A DNA stretch of 64,000 nucleotides from Vandiemenella viatica (taxonomy: Eukaryota; Arthropoda; Insecta; Orthoptera; Morabidae). The position numbers and the translations under genes were made by a program. The notes under the pieces are model-generated. The model was not told where the DNA came from and searched no databases. It was given only the letters and a program-made list of their open reading frames with translations. The stretch covers positions 180,196,494 through 180,260,493 of the forward strand of contig JARYHS010008074.1 in the NCBI GenBank assembly GCA_031002005.1, given 5' to 3'. Positions 23,700 through 34,249 of the stretch are shown piece after piece; positions within the stretch are counted from its first letter, which is position 1, and each line of letters opens with the position of its first letter.

Positions 23700-24467
23700 A
23701 ATTACAGCGGACCGCAATCAGGGCTTGTCGGAGACTAGACGGCAGTTCTCACCTCTACGTACGGCCGCCCTTTTTTTAACACACTTCTTTCTCTTTTGTA
23801 ACCATCTTCAAATTCTTGTTGCCTTCATCATCGGATGCTCCTTCTATCCACCGCAACTATCTTTCGTATTTTTTCATCTGATTTCCTTTGACGCCTAAAA
23901 GATTTTATATAAATTCACATAAGTTCTTTTCATCTGCAACTGTTGCGTCTTTAAACGCAATAATGTTGAAAAATTATAATCTTGCATGGTTTCCATACTG
24001 TTAGTTTAATGATAGCCAGGTCAATTTATAAATTTCCTAACGATGGAGAAATTCTGTGTGGATTGGCGAGACAGAAAGAATACTTCATTTCTTTTAATGA
24101 CTCTTAGTAACTATATATTATCATAGTGAGACGAATCATTTTAATAGTTCGATAGCAGCTATGTCCGACTAAACGTTAGATGCATTGAGCCAAATGTGAT
24201 CTAAACGGACCAAACAAATGGTTGATAATTAGCGATTACCGAAATCATACAAATTGTGTATATCTCTTAGTGAATAGAATAATCTTTTACTAAATATTTG
24301 AACTATTTTTCGACACTAGACAAAAAAATTAATTTTAAGTGTAAAAAGAGCGTCATTAGTTTCTGGAGTGAAGAGGGTATTATTTTAAGAATAAGTGGTT
24401 TATCTAAATTATAAACGATGTATAAAGTTGTATCTGTAAAGTAAAATTTAAAAAAAAAGCAATTTTA
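23700..24467. other. Non-coding DNA up to the assembly gap
   Basis: AT-rich. No feature seen. Confidence 0.4.
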
Positions 24468-25467
24468 NNNNNNNNNNNNNNNNNNNNNNNNNNNNNNNNN
24501 NNNNNNNNNNNNNNNNNNNNNNNNNNNNNNNNNNNNNNNNNNNNNNNNNNNNNNNNNNNNNNNNNNNNNNNNNNNNNNNNNNNNNNNNNNNNNNNNNNNN
24601 NNNNNNNNNNNNNNNNNNNNNNNNNNNNNNNNNNNNNNNNNNNNNNNNNNNNNNNNNNNNNNNNNNNNNNNNNNNNNNNNNNNNNNNNNNNNNNNNNNNN
24701 NNNNNNNNNNNNNNNNNNNNNNNNNNNNNNNNNNNNNNNNNNNNNNNNNNNNNNNNNNNNNNNNNNNNNNNNNNNNNNNNNNNNNNNNNNNNNNNNNNNN
24801 NNNNNNNNNNNNNNNNNNNNNNNNNNNNNNNNNNNNNNNNNNNNNNNNNNNNNNNNNNNNNNNNNNNNNNNNNNNNNNNNNNNNNNNNNNNNNNNNNNNN
24901 NNNNNNNNNNNNNNNNNNNNNNNNNNNNNNNNNNNNNNNNNNNNNNNNNNNNNNNNNNNNNNNNNNNNNNNNNNNNNNNNNNNNNNNNNNNNNNNNNNNN
25001 NNNNNNNNNNNNNNNNNNNNNNNNNNNNNNNNNNNNNNNNNNNNNNNNNNNNNNNNNNNNNNNNNNNNNNNNNNNNNNNNNNNNNNNNNNNNNNNNNNNN
25101 NNNNNNNNNNNNNNNNNNNNNNNNNNNNNNNNNNNNNNNNNNNNNNNNNNNNNNNNNNNNNNNNNNNNNNNNNNNNNNNNNNNNNNNNNNNNNNNNNNNN
25201 NNNNNNNNNNNNNNNNNNNNNNNNNNNNNNNNNNNNNNNNNNNNNNNNNNNNNNNNNNNNNNNNNNNNNNNNNNNNNNNNNNNNNNNNNNNNNNNNNNNN
25301 NNNNNNNNNNNNNNNNNNNNNNNNNNNNNNNNNNNNNNNNNNNNNNNNNNNNNNNNNNNNNNNNNNNNNNNNNNNNNNNNNNNNNNNNNNNNNNNNNNNN
25401 NNNNNNNNNNNNNNNNNNNNNNNNNNNNNNNNNNNNNNNNNNNNNNNNNNNNNNNNNNNNNNNNNNN
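24468..25467. other. Assembly gap of exactly 1000 N
   Basis: The run of N is exactly 1000 long, so it is probably a placeholder of unknown true size. It hides the upstream part of the retrotransposon that resumes at 25468. Confidence 0.98.
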
Positions 25468-26290
25468 TATCCTTGAAAGACCCATCAGCACAAAACCTCG
25501 AAAACACAGCAAATGATGCTACAAAGAAAATTAACAGGTGGTTTAATGTCAACAAACTAATACTTAACGTAGAAAAGACACAGTTACTTCAGTTTGTTAC
25601 AAAAAATAAAACAAAGGACAGCTATAATGTGATATCAGAAGGAAAAGCAATCAATGAAAGTAATTTCACAAAATTCCTGGGTGTATGTATAGATAAATTG
25701 AACTGGATACAGCATATTCAACAACTTCTTAAAGAACTGAATTCTGCAACATTTTCACTTAGGGTAATATCTAGAATAGCTAATATAGAAACCAGAAAGT
25801 TAGTATATTTTGCATATTTTCATTCCCTGCTCACTTATGGCATCTCATTCTGGGGAAACTCGTCACAAGCACAGAGGGTATTTAAATTGCAAAAGCGTGC
25901 TATAAGAACTATTTGTGGAGCAAGCCCACAGACGTCGTGCAGAAATCTATTTAAAACCTGGGTGTTCTAACAATGCCAGCACAGTATGTATACTCTGTAC
26001 TATCATTTGTAGTAGAAAATCCTGAACACTTCAATCTTAATGCTGACATACATAGCCATAATACTAGGAATAAATATAATATTCACAAGGATTACAAATC
26101 ACTGTCAATTGTTCAGAAAGGGCTAACATTTACTGGAGCTTCCTTATTCAATGTATTACCAACAGAAATTAAATGTTATCTACAAAAACCCAACTACTTT
26201 AAGTCCAAACTGAAAGAGTTTCTGCTTCAGAACCCATTTTACTCTGTAAAAGAATTTTCTTCTTGGAATTTGGTAACTAAGAATGACTGA
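25468..26290 (+). pseudogene. Non-LTR retrotransposon ORF2, C-terminal part (CR1/jockey-type reverse transcriptase)
   Basis: The visible sequence starts in the end of the reverse-transcriptase palm/thumb region: KINRWFNVNKLILNVEKTQ, then FLGVCIDKLNWIQHI, and YFAYFHSLLTYGISFWG. It continues into the C-terminal tail typical of CR1/jockey-group elements (LQKRAIRTICG, then HSHNTRNKYNIH, FNVLPTEIK, FLLQNPFYSV). The frame breaks once: the first segment ends at a stop at 25968-25970, while the continuation is open in another frame through the stop at 26288-26290. This is consistent with loss of one A in the A-run near 25953. The catalytic FADD-type motif is not visible because it would fall in the gap. 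Within the visible part it is nearly intact, so it is fairly young. Confidence 0.85.
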
Positions 26291-26882
26291 TAAAATAGTG
26301 TATATGGTGTATGGAAGGGGAAGGTGACAAAATTATCCACAATTACTAAAATGATATATGGTTTTTCTTTCTGTTGAAACTTGACAAATGAACTAATTAC
26401 ACTGTTTACAAAATTTCACTCATATATAGTAACTAACATGGGATAGCATGCACTCAAAAACTGCTGTGAAAAATTATCATATTAACAGGTTTTTAAGTAA
26501 TTGACTGCTTATGAGTTGTTGGTAATATAATTGATATTGCTAATAGGTGTGTGTACTGTTCAACATAACAACTAACATAATATAATATGTAGTCACAAAT
26601 TACAGTGAAACTGGTTGGTAAGAAAATAACTGGTTATTAGATGCTGGTAACAAGTGTATACACTGTTCCACATAATAAGTATTAATTAACTCGGGATTGT
26701 ATTTGTAGATTACAGGAGATATTGGTTATACTAATGGGTTGTTGCTAACTTGTTGTCAATATATAATAATATTATCAATTATATAGTAATATTGACATTA
26801 CTAATAAGTGTATGTACTGTTCCACATCCCCGAGATTATTCTCACATGGGATCAAAGTGAACATATCTATCTATCTATCTAA
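26291..26882 (+). mobile_element. 3' UTR and (TCTA)n tail of the non-LTR element
   Basis: The UTR has three diverged copies of a ~28-nt motif of the type taataagtgtatgtactgtt at about 26541-26569, 26648-26676 and 26811-26828. The element ends 'gggatcaaagtgaacata' followed by a TCTA microsatellite at about 26865-26882. Microsatellite tails in place of poly-A are typical of CR1/L2-type LINEs. Confidence 0.7.
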
Positions 26883-29877
26883 TAACTGATTTTAGCATGT
26901 TTTAGCATGTAGCACATAATCGCTTCTTAACAATTATTCGAGTGAACGAATTATCACAAAAAAAAAAAAAAATTCGAATGGTTGCGTGGTTTAGTGACAG
27001 CAAGTTCGTAGTTTGTCGTTACAGAGGGCGAAGCCTAGAATATCTAAACGCTTTATCGAGCATCCTGCAAGGATGTATTTATGTATTTCAGGATCACTTT
27101 TTCCTTCAATTTTCAAATGACCTTATAGACAATATTACTGGAAGATTAAGATTGTTCGATGATGATTTTGTTATCTATAGTGTGACGAACCAACTGTCTC
27201 TGTGCTTTATAATTGCGGAATATTCAGATAATTAAATATTATAATTTTACAAGAATCTCAAAACTTCTTGCACTGATATCGTATAAGCATTTTAATCTTT
27301 GCAGGTAATTGATCAGATTTGCTCTGAACCAAGAATAAGTTACATAGTTAGACATTTATTTTCACACATACACAAAATTTAAGTCTTTAATTTTAACAAG
27401 AATTTTCAATCACTTTCATCTAATACAATGATTAAATATAACAAACATTACATACTGTCACCCTGCATGAGACTAGTTATATGCTCACTCGTTGTTAATT
27501 TTTTTTTCAATATATATTGTCAAGAATAGCTCATTAAAAAAAAAGGTCTTAATAGCGATGAGAAGATCTTATCTGGCGAATTGCTTCGCCCAGCAGCGTG
27601 CGCTGGTGCATTGATCCAAAAACATTTGCAGTTATCAGAAATAATCACCTTACCATTTTGCTACTGCATGCTGTATAAAATTATGCATGGCTACTCCAAG
27701 TCACCACAGACTTTATGAAACCGCAGCTTTACCCACTTCACTAGTTAGGAGAGATCCCAAATGAAACAACACTTCTTTTGATCACTTTTCATTTCATAAC
27801 AAAATTATGATCTCGAACCACTAAGAGGTGACACAGAGGTCTTGCATCCTCGACTACCTCACGGCCAGTGCCGCTCTTCCTTCTGCAGTCTACGCACCCT
27901 TTGTCCTTTTGGCGCACGACATTCCAACGGCAAATCGGGTGTCTTCAGCCACTTGTCAACCCTCGCTGTTCGAGTTATGACATCGAAAAGAGAACACATC
28001 TTAACATTCTGTCCATAGGTGCCATGACCTATGTCTCTCCAGCCAACCTTCCCGTTCACACTTTGGTCCAACCGTCTAAGTGATGCAAAAATACTTCATG
28101 ATTAATATAACAAAATATGGAGGGACACAGTTCGCTACAATAGTGAAATAAAACGTTCTGCTTATTGTTTGATCAGATATTCAACAACAACTCGACGTTA
28201 CTTCAGCATGTCACGATAAATAGTTGATTCAATGAAACTACACCAAGTGTGAACCGATTATTTAAGAGTAGCTTCTTGAGAAATTTTACATTCGTTTAAA
28301 GACCGATTTGGTTGAACAGTATCAAGCAAGAGGAAATGGAATCTACACACTATCTCGGTTCTGGATATAACTAATTCCAGATTAGAAATCCTACATCAGA
28401 TTTGTAGAATGGTGACGTACATACAAGATAAAATTAGAAACGTCCTTATGTAGAATATTGATGTGCTGTGTGGTAACGATCTTACGAGGGTTTGATTCAT
28501 AGCATCCAGGAAGTACAGAGAAGAGGCATACGTTTTTTGATGACTTGCCACAGTCGTTACGCAATTGTTACAAACCTGATGCAGGACCTGGGCTTTTTTT
28601 AACTAACATGCTAAAATACACTTTTATTTAACGACTACTAAGAAATACGTCTCACATCAACATATTGTGCCGCATTGATGACAAAGATAAGAACAAGCAT
28701 AACAGTTGTACAGGTTCCTACATTTATTATTTCATCCCCTCGTTCTGTTAAGGATTTGAATGCGTATAAAAGGTGTTACTTTAGATGGAAAGCATTCATT
28801 GTACCTCTCTCCTGAAATTTGTTGATTGCAGACTATAGCTGCAGAAGAATCCACAGAACATTTTACAAACGAACAAGTGATCATGGGACGGAAACAACGA
28901 AATGTTTCTTTCAGATAATCAAGCAGTCCATTTAATTTTGAAGGTCAAATGCTGTAGATAATTCTGTATGAGACAGAACACTAATACATAATACTAAAGA
29001 TAGGAAGTGAATAGGGTTGAAATATTGCTTAACTAAACGAACGGGACACAATCAAAAACAAACCAGTAAACGAACATTTCCTTACAAGTTTCGAGGGAAC
29101 ATTAGCTATTCCCTTGCTTGATGGCTCATTTTACTGACGGCTATTGTTGGCCATACTCATCAGCACTTCGCTACAGAAATAAAAGTAAAGAAAATTAATT
29201 GAAAACTTCTCTGGTCTATCAGGAAGGTCTACGACGAACCAAATGAGTACCCCTGATTATGAAAGGTTATTGCTTCGTGAAACACAAAAGAATTTCTCGA
29301 AGAAACTGCGTTGAATGTACTTCCTTCGATGTTATTAATTCCCTGTCACAACAATGCTTATAAATCTGCGGGTTGTGGTCATGCATCTCTATTAGTCAGG
29401 TCATTACTTCGGCCGTCCTTTTTATTATTTATGGCTGAACCGGGGAAATATTCTGTAAATAATGAGCGGACTTTATCAAACGGGTAAGTGGAATGAAACG
29501 AAGGTCATCTCAGAAAGTAATTACTGTGGAGACGTGCGCTGGTCGGTCGTTCAGTAAACTGGTTTAGATCCAGCGGCCGTTCTCCGGCTGCCCTGATTGG
29601 CGCTCACCCGCATTCACGCCCAAACAATGAACAACGTGTTCAGGCATGGATTGCGGGAACCCAAATTCTGAATGCATAATAGATGTGTCGCGATAAAAGT
29701 GGTCCCCTGATCGAATTATAATGCGTTTGGAACGAGGGAAATGGCGCGTTCATCGCTGACGTGGTCTGCTTGCTGAAAATGGCAGAGAGTCATTTCAGTG
29801 CAAATTATCAATGAAATCGCTCATAGGTTGAACTTTGCTTTTAGATGGCATTACATCCTTAGTCTAATAATTATATA
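26883..29877. other. Non-coding DNA without recognised features
   Basis: AT-rich, with an A-run at 26958-26972 and two GC-richer patches (27850-28080 and 29520-29780). The first has an open frame on both strands, but no splice signals or family similarity that I recognise. Confidence 0.4.
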
Positions 29878-31189
29878 GGGGAGACCCGGGGCAAGTTGAC
29901 GATGTTAACGATTAAACATTTTTAATAAATTCATTTTTGAAGAAAATATTTTTTCATTGCAAATATTATTAGTCTGGTCTTTTATTGAAATGTTCGTAAT
30001 TATATATAACTTTATTTTCATATTATCAAAGCTTTTTTATTAATTTTAGAAAGTAATGCAAATCTGTCATCTTGCAACAGGACTGGGGCAAGATGACTTT
30101 GACCACGGGGCAAGATGACATTTAATGAAACTGTAATACATTTTTATTGTTATACATCAATATGTGTACATTGTTGCATATACATTAACAGAAGTCACAA
30201 ATTTCCCTCCTTCACAGTTTGAACAGTCTTCGTGCCAACATTTAAAGCACAAGCAACACTGTATTCAGTGTTCTGATGGAGGGTCCTCATAGATCTCATC
30301 ACATCCAGAACACTGAACTAAACTTTCTTTGGAAGCATTTCTTGATGTTGTCGCAACTCGGGGTTTTTTCTTTAATTCGGAAGAGGTAAACGTCAGTTTC
30401 TTAGTGAAACTTAAATTTCTTGTATCCCGAGCCTGTGCGTATGAAACAAACATCCAATTCTTACGTCATCTCTTTTCTTCAAATGGCGAGGTAGTGTTGC
30501 TTCAGGGATATTGTAAACGTTCGCTGCACCCAAGCAGGACTTTCTTACTCCTTTGACATCAATTATTGCAGCAGCCAAAGCATTTCGGTCCCACTCGCCT
30601 ATGGAGGACTTCATTTTATAAGTTTTCACCATATCTGGATCATAAAGTGTCATGAATGAGTAAAGTAGCGCCCTTCCAAATTTTAAGAGAAACTATGTGA
30701 GTCATGCAAGTCAAGACTCTTACACGAAACACAAAAAAGGCACTCAAAGACTGAAACAGACACAGCGAAAGTCACCTGGGACAAGATGGCGAGGTCGTCA
30801 ACTTACCCTAGCCAATTTGCCCCGAACGACAATGTTAGAAACTTTCAATTATTGCGGCAGTTTAAAAAAGAATAAGATACGAATACACAGCCTTTATGAA
30901 AGCACATTGTTTAAGCTACTAATGTATGACAAAGTTTAAAACAATATCTTACCTGTTAGTCTGCGAAGTCTTAATTCAGAGATGTAGAAAATTACACCAC
31001 GTCACAGAGAATTCTCGATCAGCGAATAGCGAGGAACAATACGGCACGAGCGACACCAGTGCTCTATATTTTAGTTCCTAGTCGTGTGGAGAGCTAGTAG
31101 TATGAATACAGTGCTGCTACATAGAAGCGGGAATTTAAAATAAATCATTCGTCATCTTGCCCCGCTCGTCAACTTGCCCCGGTCTCCCC
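29878..31189 (-). mobile_element. Non-autonomous pogo-like DNA transposon with 23-bp inverted repeats
   Basis: The element starts ggggagacccggggcaagtt and ends with the complement of ggggagaccggggcaagttg. These terminal repeats match over about 23 bp with one inserted C. TA dinucleotides flank both ends (29876-29877 and 31190-31191). Extra copies of 'ggggcaagatgac' occur just inside both ends. The interior keeps only the two ends of a transposase gene, so it is an internal-deletion derivative of 1,312 bp. Confidence 0.85.
30210..30653 (-). pseudogene. Deleted pogo-like transposase: psq-type helix-turn-helix plus C-terminal zinc-binding tail
   Basis: The N-terminal segment (30653-30411) reads YKMKSSIGEWDRNALAAAI, then VYNIPEATLPRHLKK. 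This is a psq/pogo-type helix-turn-helix that in intact enzymes binds the inverted repeats. A change of frame leads into a second segment (30453-30265) with QCSGCDEIYEDPPSEH and, after a stop at 30265-30267, IQCCLCFKCWHEDC. That is the Cys/His-rich, PHD-like tail found at the C-terminus of many insect pogo-type transposases. The stop sits where a Trp would be expected. The whole DDE/D catalytic domain is missing, so this cannot transpose itself. Confidence 0.7.
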
Positions 31190-31239
31190 TACGCAGGAAA
31201 TTTTAAAAGTCTAAGGGAGATATGAATTAAGAATAAACT

Positions 31240-31425
31240 AGTTGGCCCGTGTGAATATTTCGCGTATGATGTACGTTGAACAGCGAGGTTGGTAGTTTGT
31301 TGTAGGATGAAAGAAAACCGACTCATTTGCAGCATAGGCACGTAGCAAAACACATACAACGTCTTAAGAAACAATCCGAAATGTTTCCCTAGCAGAAACA
31401 AAAATATTCGGAAATCACCTTGTAA
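31240..31425 (-). repeat. Unclassified interspersed repeat, copy 2
   Basis: This is the opposite-strand counterpart of 9250-9465. The shared order of motifs extends for nearly 200 bp. No coding function or end structure is recognised. Confidence 0.55.
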
Positions 31426-31907
31426 TAGAAAACACACACAGTTTATTCAATACATCTGTGAGATGCAGTGCTGCTATCTAGTGGTAATTCGATCACTTCT
31501 TATCGACGCCAGCGTGTCGTAGCAGCTCGAGTCTGAACTTGCGCACACCCGTGACCTTGATTGTTCATATTTTTGCCATTTACAGGTTGAAGTTCAAAAA
31601 ATGTGTTTCTTAATAATATTAATGATGATACTAAGGCGGAGAACTTAATCTTTAAAATGGTATCTCACATATCGATTTTGGTTAAGTATGAAGGGAGAAA
31701 GATAGCTCGTCACAAAAAAACATCATTTAGAAATAATATATATGATAGCTACGAAGCAATCTCTGGAGCGCATCCAAATGGAGACTGACTGAAGGACATC
31801 AAAATTTATTTACATTGCATCTGCATTTATTCTGTTAAGTAAACACCGATAATCACTGGACGACTGCTAATTGCTCACTAATATACTTGTGATATGCTGA
31901 GACATTC

Positions 31908-32112
31908 CATTCGGGAGGACGCGGGTTCGAATCCCCGTCCGGGAATCCAGATTTGGGTTTTCCATGGTTTTCCCAAATCACTCCAGGTGAATTCCGGGAT
32001 GCTTTCTTCAAAAAGGCCATGGCCGAATTCCTTCCCGTTCCTTATCCCCAGTCCCATCCCGCCTCTAATGACCTTAGCCGTCGACGAGGCGTAAAGCCAT
32101 AAGAAAAAAAAA
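31908..32112 (+). repeat. tRNA-derived SINE, 5'-truncated with target duplication
   Basis: It starts 'cattcgggaggacgcgggtt', just upstream of the B box and without the A box. It has the full body and an A-run. An 11-bp direct repeat ctgagacattc flanks it at 31897-31907 and 32113-32123, so this truncated form inserted as such. Confidence 0.9.
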
Positions 32113-32123
32113 CTGAGACATTC

Positions 32124-33077
32124 GGTAGACCAGAGGCGTAAAATGTGGGGTAAGGCGTCACCAAGAATTATTAAAGACGTGGAATGTTCTTAACACACTG
32201 CAAATAAATCATCAAAATGTCGATAAGTACTAATCAGACAAAATAATTCCAAGCAATCCAGATAAATAATACTACAAGGATAAGTAGAAGCTTTGCGGAA
32301 AATAAAGCCAACGCCTGTATGGAGTGTAAATCAGCGAATATAAAAATCTTTGCTGAAACACATTTACAAACACAAAAAAATAGTTATCATTTTTAAAAGA
32401 AGCTATGCCGATGAAGAGACGTGTTTACTCTTTTCTGTACAAAACGAACACACATCGTCAAATAATCTTAATTAAGCAATTAAAAGTCTCAGGCTGAACT
32501 ATTGAACACATAATACGTTAAATCTACTCAGAAATATAAATTTGCCTCTACCTAGAAGTTTGATTCTCCAGTCGTAAAGCAACCAACTGTCGCTTCGTCA
32601 GTTTGTCACCAAGCAATCGGAAGAGGTGTAGTTTTTCAACGAAACAAACGGTTAACAGCAATTCAAGCTGAACAGTGAACCAGAATTGGAAGACTGTAGC
32701 TCACAGGTTAAGGTACCCGTGTATTAAATTGAATATCAAAGATTCTAATTGAGCCGTTTCTAGTAATTCCTACGGGTTGTGCTTTGTTCATATCAGGTAA
32801 GCCAGGCGGTTTGAATTCCACGTTAAACCATAGACTCAGGAGGAAAGGAAATGGTCGACCTACCTCCGACATACTGGATTAGTACGCCTCCTTCTGGTTG
32901 TGGACTTAATTAAGTTTTTTATGATAATAATTAGCTTGTGATGATTTTCACTGGGGAATAATAAACTATGATAGGTTACTAATGTTGGGTAATGTTAGCA
33001 TCTTTGAGAAGAAACCATAAACAATAACAAAAGTCTGTTTAAAAGCTACATTGTGTAAATACGTGTATAAATATGCT
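32124..33077. other. Non-coding DNA without strong features
   Basis: The segment 32690-32890 has a B-box-like 'ggtttgaattcc' and 'ggattagtacgcctcc', perhaps an old SINE of the second family. Otherwise nothing recognised. Confidence 0.35.
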
Positions 33078-33079
33078 TT

Positions 33080-33228
33080 TCATAACAAAATGGTCAGTTG
33101 GTGAATAACCTCAAGAAAAATAACAACAACTAAGCTGGTTCCAGAAGTTACCTTCAAAAATCAGACGTGTGCAAATTATGTTTCTTATTCAAAATTGTTC
33201 AGTGAGTGAGAAACCTCAAGGGGAGAAA
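33080..33228 (+). repeat. Two diverged direct repeats
   Basis: About 33084-33118 and 33195-33228 share the pattern caaaatggtcagttggtga / caaaattgttcagtgagtga followed by 'aacctcaag', roughly 110 bp apart. They lie just upstream of the hammerhead-like motifs and could belong to the same element. Confidence 0.35.
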
Positions 33229-33361
33229 CTGATATGGAACAATTCCATACACTAATGTAGTATAGAAAAACTGTAAGTAAAATAAGCTATAATAATATTT
33301 AATAACAAAATTTATACCTTCATTTAGATAAACATTATGCTGCACATCAAAAATTGTACAT

Positions 33362-33423
33362 AACTTGTTCTAGGGCACTGATGATGGTCTAATAAACCGA
33401 AACGCATATGCCATAACAAAGTT
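33362..33423 (+). ncRNA. Hammerhead-ribozyme-like motif A
   Basis: The conserved core boxes are present in order: CTGATGA at 33378-33384 and GAAAC at 33399-33403. A short helix-II candidate lies between them (GGT pairing with ACC). The palindrome GCATATGC after the GAAAC box could form a minimal helix III. AACTTGTT (33362-33369) can pair with AACAAAGTT (33415-33423) as an outer helix I with one bulge. Minimal hammerheads of this layout are known from Penelope-like retroelements and other retrozymes. No Penelope coding sequence is visible nearby, and the helices are short, so this remains a candidate. Confidence 0.3.
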
Positions 33424-33745
33424 TTTTCATTTGTTAGCTGCACTAGACGGAGAAGAAAACCCAACATTAGTATAGCAGCTAAGGATATTGACCTAAGTAT
33501 TCAAAAATGTTAAGATAGGTTACTTTTACAATTTAATGAGATTAATTGACTTCAATATCTACACGTTGTGGATCATGTTCCTCAATCGCTGATAATATTA
33601 ATAAACAAATAACCTACTTTTATGTTATGATATATAATAGAGCAATGTATGAGAATACGTAAGTAGGTCATAATTTGTACGAAAACTTCAAAAATTCAAA
33701 ATGTAAAACATAACAATATCGTAATATGTATTAAAAAAATCAACA

Positions 33746-33790
33746 GGAAAACCACTGAAGAGGCTTCAGTTGAGAAGCGAAACGCTTTCC
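33746..33790 (+). ncRNA. Hammerhead-ribozyme-like motif B
   Basis: The CTGAAGA box at 33755-33761 (position 7 of the core tolerates any base) and the GAAAC box at 33779-33783 enclose a perfect 5-bp helix-II candidate, GCTTC (33763-33767) with GAAGC (33774-33778). GGAAA (33746-33750) can pair with TTTCC (33786-33790) as helix I. The space left for helix III and the cleavage triplet is very small, so activity is doubtful. The motif lies 377 bp after motif A in the same orientation. Confidence 0.3.
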
Positions 33791-34095
33791 GAAAGTAAAT
33801 AAATGAACTAATATTCAAGCTTAGGATGTATTTAAGTTATTAATATTAATGAACTCCGTTTCACTTGTTTTACAGTTTTTTAATACATATATTTAAGACC
33901 AAAGGGGGTGTGATATTATATCTCGAGTAAAGAAGAACTTAGTTTATACGATTGAAACGGGATTATATGAATTCTGGTAACGTTGAAAACTGTGTGTTGG
34001 AATTGAGACTACATTTTTTCATCCATTCGGATTGAAATACGCTACCCAAGTTATCACAGAAGTTTGTTCTATTAGCTATTCAGAGTGGTGCTTAC

Positions 34096-34249
34096 CTGTT
34101 GAATGGAACCTCCAACATGAGGCGTTCGGTGGAAGCGGTATCAGAGTGCTCTCCTCACACGTTTCTTCGCATTGAATCACTTTACTCAGATCAAACAAAC
34201 TATTTATAAGATCTCTGTAGCTCTTCAGCGCTGTCAGCTGTATGTTATT
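34096..34249 (-). CDS. Orphan internal exon of an unrecognised minus-strand gene
   Basis: This is a 154-nt segment bounded by a good acceptor (atttcag, before 34249) and a consensus donor (CAACAG|gtaag, after 34096). It is open throughout in one frame. It would enter in phase 0, encode 51 residues and leave in phase 1. The peptide is well mixed and acidic in the middle (NNIQLTALKSYRDL, then DLSKVIQCEETCEE, then PPNASCWRFHSTG), with none of the low-complexity look of random frames here. I do not recognise the family. It lies 3 kb downstream of the SLC16 stop on the same strand, so it may be part of the next gene or of a longer, alternatively spliced transcript. Confidence 0.5.

Noticed and set aside
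24404..25555. Minus-strand frames of 350-380 codons
   Set aside because: They consist almost wholly of N and are artefacts of the gap.
27859..28083. Open frames on both strands in a GC-richer patch
   Set aside because: No splice signals, no family features and both strands open, which is expected from composition.
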